From positions 1-62,000 of the forward strand of contig JAHBMJ010005812.1 in assembly GCA_018398765.1 (NCBI GenBank): DNA of 62,000 nucleotides. The letters are read 5' to 3'. Below the pieces are notes generated by a model. That model was not told where the DNA came from and did no database searches. It was given only the letters and a program-made list of their open reading frames with translations. Every line of letters begins with the position of its first letter. The stretch's first letter is position 1. Positions 57,108 through 62,000 of the stretch are shown in pieces. The translations under genes and the position numbers were made by a program. Source of the stretch: Chromera velia. Taxonomy: Eukaryota; Sar; Chromeraceae.

Positions 57108-60001
57108 TCATTCGCGAATGCGAATCGTGTTCAGCCGATCCGGTCCCACCCCAATCTGCAAAAACAAAAGCAATTGCACGGAGACGAAGCAAAGACAAAG
57201 ACATACAGAGAGCCACACTGAAATCCTTACGTGATCCAAATTCTGTTTTGACATAGACAGAGAGGACAAGTCGATGCACGTTTACAAGGAATTGCGAAAC
57301 TCGTGTCAGAAATAGAATCTGAGAAGGAGGACGAAAACTGACCGACAGCATCCATGCATTCCTTCTTGTTTGTCCTTTTTGTCTAAAGAAGCCTTCTTCC
57401 TGACTTTCCCTGGACGTCTTTCCCCATTCTGCACATTTTTGTGTTCCTTTGTTCAGTTTATTTTCTGACCGCTGGTCAGCCGAACTGCACACACTGAAGG
57501 ATCGTCTCACGGCAAAGTCGGGAATTCCCACTGCCATTCATATCTCTCACACACGCTCACACACACTGCTCCGCATTTCCCTTTCCTCCCGTGCATCTGT
57601 GACAGCAGACAGACCCCCCTGAAGGAAAAGAAGAACCAAAAGAGAAGTAACTGACTGACCCAGGAAATCGGCACACTGAGGAGAAATTCCACGCGCTGGA
57701 TATAGTCCTGAAAGCAGGCAGGAAAGAGACAGAAAGAGAGACAAAAGACAGCCGGGAAGAAACGGAAACATAGCTGACACGGACTGCTCATGGAATTCTC
57801 CTTTCTCCCCCACACCCACCCCTCTCTCGCCCAGGCGGGAAGACTTCCCCCCTCCCCCCCCCCCCNCACACAGACACAGAAGAACACAAGGGAGCGAGTG
57901 AGTAACGGAAAACAACAGAATGACCAAGAGGGACAGACAGTACACACCAAAACAAGAGAGAGAGGGATGGAGAGACCTTTGCGTTTTGAGGCAGCTGGTC
58001 GATGCTTGTGCAGTTCTTCACGCTCTCGCTCCACCCAGGCAGGACTTCATACACGCACTGGACCTCCGAGAGGTCTCTGTGGTGGGAGGGGTACTCTCCC
58101 AGGGGGTATGCGTACCTGCATGCAGTATGCATGCATGGACGCAGACGCGCAAGCGCAGGAACAAAAAGTCAAATAAACAAACTTCAGACGCACAGCAAAC
58201 CTCCGTTCATAAAAGAGGTTCCACTACAACCAGAAAGAGGTGCACAAGTACACATCGGCACGTCAACAATGCTTTAAAAAATAAGGGGGCAATGACGTTT
58301 CACACGGAAATAGTCAGTTGTCTCCATCCCATCCTTCCGATCACACGGGAGGATGAGGAGTCTACCGACCGACCCGTCCTTTTTGAGATACACGACACAG
58401 ATCTTCACCTCCTTCAGCCCTGCACAAGAGGGGGAAGGCAGGGAGGATCAGATGGGACAGACACCATGGATGGATGGATGGATGGATGGCGCGACCCTGA
58501 AGGAAGGAAGCATTGGAGATTCATGATTTCAAGAGACGAGAAGCAGACAGGGTGAAAAGAAACACGAAGAGAGTGTGAGAAGAGACACAGGCACAAATGC
58601 GTCTGTCTGTTCGTCCATCCATCAATCCATCCACCTCACATACATGAAGGAAAGCGGATTCAACCACCCATCCATCCACCGAGAAAGAAACCCCAAGCAC
58701 CTGTGAGGACGTCCAGCTTCGTCAGATTGATCGACGAAATCCCATTCACCATGCAGGCATATCTGCTCAGCAAGCGACAAAGAGCAAACCGATGATGGGA
58801 TTGGAAGCATTCGAAGCATCCCGGGGGAACAAAGGGTTTTCCGACGGAGAAGCGCCAGCAGCCCAATCGCAGCGGCGTCGCAATTTTTGAGATAGAATTC
58901 AGGAGTAAGAAGAGAGAGAAAAAACGTGCAGAGACCACAGAACACGAAAGAAGGGAAGGGTGCCGGAAAGGACAAGAAAACTGTCGTTGTCGTGACGACG
59001 GGGCACAGAGAGGCCAAGAGAGGGCGCGAAGAGCAAGAATATGGACTGACACGCGCGATAAGAAAAGGCAGGCAGGGAAATTGGTTTCAGGGGAAGAAGA
59101 AAACACATGAGGTTCTTTTACTTCCCGTTTCGACTCAAAGTGAGGAAGAGTCAAAGAAAGGGCAAAACAATTCTTCATTTGCCCCCCCCCCCTTTTTCTT
59201 CTTCCCTCAACGGACTTCAGTTGGGGAATATCAAGCCACCCACACCGCCTTCTCCTGCCCGTCGTCGTCCCGAATTCTTTTCCTGAAAACAGAACGAGAA
59301 GAGGGCAGAGAAAAAGAAAAACAGCAAAATGAACGGTTTAGTGACCAATCCTTTATGCCGCCCTGCCATACATGCAAAACGCATTAAAGTGTCCATTCGA
59401 ATGCCGTTGCGGACTGACACTCCCTCCTTTCATCGTCTGTGCACGCACACCGCCTCGACAGATCCCAGAGAGACCAGAAAGCACGCAACAGGGGGAAGCT
59501 TTTTTCTTGCGACAACAAAATGATAATCCTGCCTTCTTTCTGTTTGTAAACCACGCAACGGAGCGGTTCCCAAACAGAGCAGAATGATGCAAGAAGCGCC
59601 TCGCTCAACCGTGAGTCAACATTCTCACACAAGTCCTGAACCCAAAGAGAGATACAACCCGACAGCCATTCATGCTTTAAAAGCAGATCCCATCGGGCAG
59701 GCAATTGACTCACCGACTTCTTGCATGTGTCTACACACATCGTCTGCAAGCAGGCAGGCACGCACGCACGCAGTTGCACAGTCCTTTAAAACACGGAAAG
59801 GGCATGTACTGGTTCAGTGGCTAAAGCATGCTGGCGTATACTCACACTTTTTGAAAACAACGAAACAAATTGGTCAACGCCTAAGAAACCCTGAAAAAAG
59901 AAATCACCACAGAGAGTGCGGACACAGAAGGGAGGGCATTCCAATCAGTCGAGCAAATGATCAACTGACACTCAAACGTCCCGCACGCGCGGACACACAC
60001 A

Positions 60002-60054
<53 letters not shown>

Positions 60055-61762
60055 CGAAGAGCTCAGTCGGAAAAGGCCCCTCACCCACACGGGTCGTGTA
60101 GGCCTTCACCACCCCGATGGTACAGTGGATGGCCTGAGGGGGGATGCCGAGCCCCGTCATGATTCCTCCCACAGAGGTGGAGGAGGAGGTCACGAAAGGG
60201 TAAGTTCCGAAGTCCATATCCAGCATTGTCGCGTTGGCACCTACAGGAACGAAAGGACGAAAGAGAGAGGGCTGAAGTGATACGGAGAGTAAAATCTGTA
60301 TAGGTTCTTTGGAACCCCTGTCTGCCTTCATGCGCATCTAGAGCTGCTGTCACAGACAACAAACACGCCAAGTCAAATGGACACCTATGCAGTAGTTCCT
60401 GCCACAATTTGGGATTTGAACAAGCGAGCCCCCGCTCTCACTCCCCCACACCAACCTTCCACGAGGATTTTTTCCTTCCGGCTCATGGCGTTGTGGAGCA
60501 TGTACACGTTGTCACAGAGACGGCTATTCAGGACCTGATTTCATTTCAGGATCACAAGAAAAGAAAAACATTGACGGCGAAAGAAAAAGTAAAGGCCAAA
60601 AGGGAAGGAAAACACTTCCAGAGACATCCAGGGAACACACACGAACGACGTCAGGAGAGCAACTTATCAACAAATAAAGATCCACAGAAGACAGAACCCT
60701 GAGAATTAAAAGGCAGAGGCAAGGTCTCAATTCGTCCCCTCAGACGCTGCCATAAATGAAGTGCAGCTTGCAACGCCTCGCAAAAGAGAAAATGAAACTT
60801 CGGCTCAAACAAAGCTGCATTGAAGAGAAGGGAAAGGAAAGCCCGTCCAACCTCTGCGTATTGCCTGTGCCTGGCCAGCTCCTCCTCTGCATCGTACTCG
60901 AAGGAAAACCTTCTTTGGTAGTCCTTCAGAAGCCGCCGGTACTGCACACATTTTAAATTGGGCACAGAAAGGGGCAGAGAGGAGGAAGACAAGGTGAATG
61001 AGCCTCTTTTGTTCTTCTCTTCATTCTCTACGAACAGAAAAGAAGGAATGCACAGGACAGAACTGTTCCTGTCCAGAGTCAAAGTGGGGCCGTAGACGGA
61101 CAAGACGAACACAAGAAAAATGAAGAGCAGGACAGAGAAGAAAAGAAAGAAAAGATGAGACTACAGGAAGTGAGCTTTTTCACTCCCGTTCTGCGTCTCT
61201 TGACTGACCTTCTTCTCAAATTCCTCGAAGTATCGCAAGTCTCCGATCTGAGTTACGGCAAACGGAAAAAGCGATGGAAAGTGCACCGAAAGCAGAGCGA
61301 GACAAGATTTCACTTCGTGCATGCAAGCAGGTAGGAAGGAAAGGACTCATTTGTGGAACAGAAGCCGTGCCTGAATCGGGTCCTGCGACTGCGACTTCAG
61401 GCGAAGGGATATCTGAGGAAGTCACTCTCTTTCTAATTTTCCTGTGCGACCTGCCGCCTTTCTCTCTTTTCTGTATCTTCACCCGTTTACCATTGACAGA
61501 CGAAGAGAAGACCGGATTCTCTCTAGACTCCATTCGTCTTCATGATCTGAGACCTCAGGCAGTGGATTTAAAGAAGACACAGAAACACAAAGTAAGAAAG
61601 CAGGGAGAAATGCAGTCAAGCAGGTACAGAAGGAAGCGTAAAGAAGAGCGAGGAAAGACAGAAGATGGATGGATGGATCTCTTGAAGGAAGAACACCTAT
61701 GCCCCCCATGGACGGACTGACCCTCAGGCCAGACCGCGCTGCTTTGCTGGAATATGTGGGGC
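57108..61762 (-). CDS. ADSS: adenylosuccinate synthetase, 3' exons (5' part outside)
   Basis: Makes adenylosuccinate from IMP, aspartate and GTP, the first committed step of AMP synthesis, in the cytosol. Twelve phase-perfect exons on the minus strand: 61722-61762, 61209-61247, 60852-60941, 60456-60534, 60055-60240, 59714-59743, 59216-59282, 58701-58762, 58374-58419, 57977-58115, 57660-57707, 57108-57155. They encode about 290 residues, the C-terminal two thirds of a protein of usual length near 430. Landmarks in order: [76 protein letters not shown] (IMP/aspartate-binding loop), [23 protein letters not shown] and WIGVGPDR at the end. All expected motifs are intact. The N-terminal GDEGKGK loop and GHT motif must lie beyond 62000. 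Introns carry CA/GA and ACAG microsatellites. Confidence 0.96.
58468..58490. repeat. (GATG)n microsatellite
   Basis: Short GATG run in an intron of the adenylosuccinate synthetase gene. Confidence 0.9.
59992..60050. repeat. (CA)n(GA)n microsatellite
   Basis: Dinucleotide run that begins 5 bp from the donor of exon 60055-60240. Confidence 0.97.
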
Positions 61763-61768
61763 CTGCAG

Positions 61769-61825
61769 ACACAGACAGACAGACAGACAGACAGACAGAC
61801 GGACAGACAGACGGACGGACGGACA
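61769..61825. repeat. (ACAG)n microsatellite
   Basis: ACAG run (CTGT on the coding strand) that forms the pyrimidine-rich side of the acceptor at 61763. Confidence 0.95.
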
Positions 61826-62000
61826 GAGGCTACACACGTGCGCATGCCCTTATGCACAAAAAGGGTGAGGCATGGGAGGAGATGACGCGGGCAAACCTTC
61901 TCGAGAGCGAGGAGGACCCCATTCGGAACGAAGCAAAGAAGAAACGAGAAGGGAGAAACATACAGTCCGCTTTTCGCTCTCTCTTCCTGTTCCTTTCTTT
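61826..62000. other. intron of adenylosuccinate synthetase gene, no exon seen
   Basis: No further adenylosuccinate synthetase motif is visible upstream of the exon at 61762; the next exon should be beyond the window. Confidence 0.5.

Noticed and set aside
58840-58900. Minus-strand RRRCDW resembling the adenylosuccinate synthetase RRCGW motif
   Set aside because: It has an upstream stop and no AG acceptor; the true exon with [10 protein letters not shown] is at 59216-59282 in correct phase.
59340-59410. Minus-strand [11 protein letters not shown] as an exon before MVNGIS
   Set aside because: No GT donor follows and phase does not fit; exon 58701-58762 itself encodes YACMVNG after a good acceptor.
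1-62000. tRNA, rRNA or snRNA genes
   Set aside because: I looked for tRNA-like B-box words and rRNA-like conserved stretches and saw none that fold convincingly; a tRNAscan or Rfam run would be decisive.

Overview
The window is nuclear DNA from a eukaryote with small exons, long microsatellite-filled introns and much mobile DNA. Genes are single-copy, alternate on both strands, and show spliceosomal introns whose acceptors are nearly all YTGCAG or YTCAG and whose donors are often GTCAGT or GTNNGT. Alveolate-style hybrid proteins, chromodomain LTR retrotransposons and clusters of the palindrome TGCATGCA (a known apicomplexan AP2 site) upstream of genes suggest a photosynthetic alveolate such as a chromerid. 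That assignment is inference; there is no rRNA or organelle marker here.

Layout. 1-5.25 kb: microsatellite, AT-rich DNA and a complete-ended but non-autonomous copia-like LTR element (1699-5248, TSD TGTTT). 5.98-6.57 kb: an intact LITAF-domain gene. 9.16-13.79 kb: an eight-exon gene (about 855 aa) joining a four-helix voltage sensor, the start of a cyclic-nucleotide phosphodiesterase domain, a 2A-like motif and a RING finger. 14.3-28.1 kb: a nest of mobile elements. It holds a 745-bp TIR element, a LINE fragment split by a hypermutated Ty3/gypsy chromovirus (15481-21495, TSD TCTTT), 100-bp direct repeats around the LINE, and an internally deleted copia element on the minus strand (23065-28062, TSD AGAAA).

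28.9-32.4 kb: a class 3 lipase joined to a GTPase, broken by four frame changes and one stop. 34.4-53.3 kb: four genes whose products start with signal peptides: a charged repeat protein (minus), a small protein with a cysteine-rich end (plus), a gene of at least 15 exons (plus) and a two-EF-hand protein (minus). Two of the upstream regions are divergent promoters and carry TGCATGCA clusters. 54.2-54.8 kb: an intronless gene with a histone-H1-like Ala/Lys/Pro tail. 57.1-61.8 kb: the last 12 exons of adenylosuccinate synthetase (minus), whose 5' exons lie beyond the right edge.

The genes do not form an operon or pathway. The spliced models were built by hand by matching reading phase across GT-AG sites and have not been tested against transcripts. 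The most unusual candidates are the voltage-sensor/PDE/2A/RING gene and the lipase-GTPase fusion.
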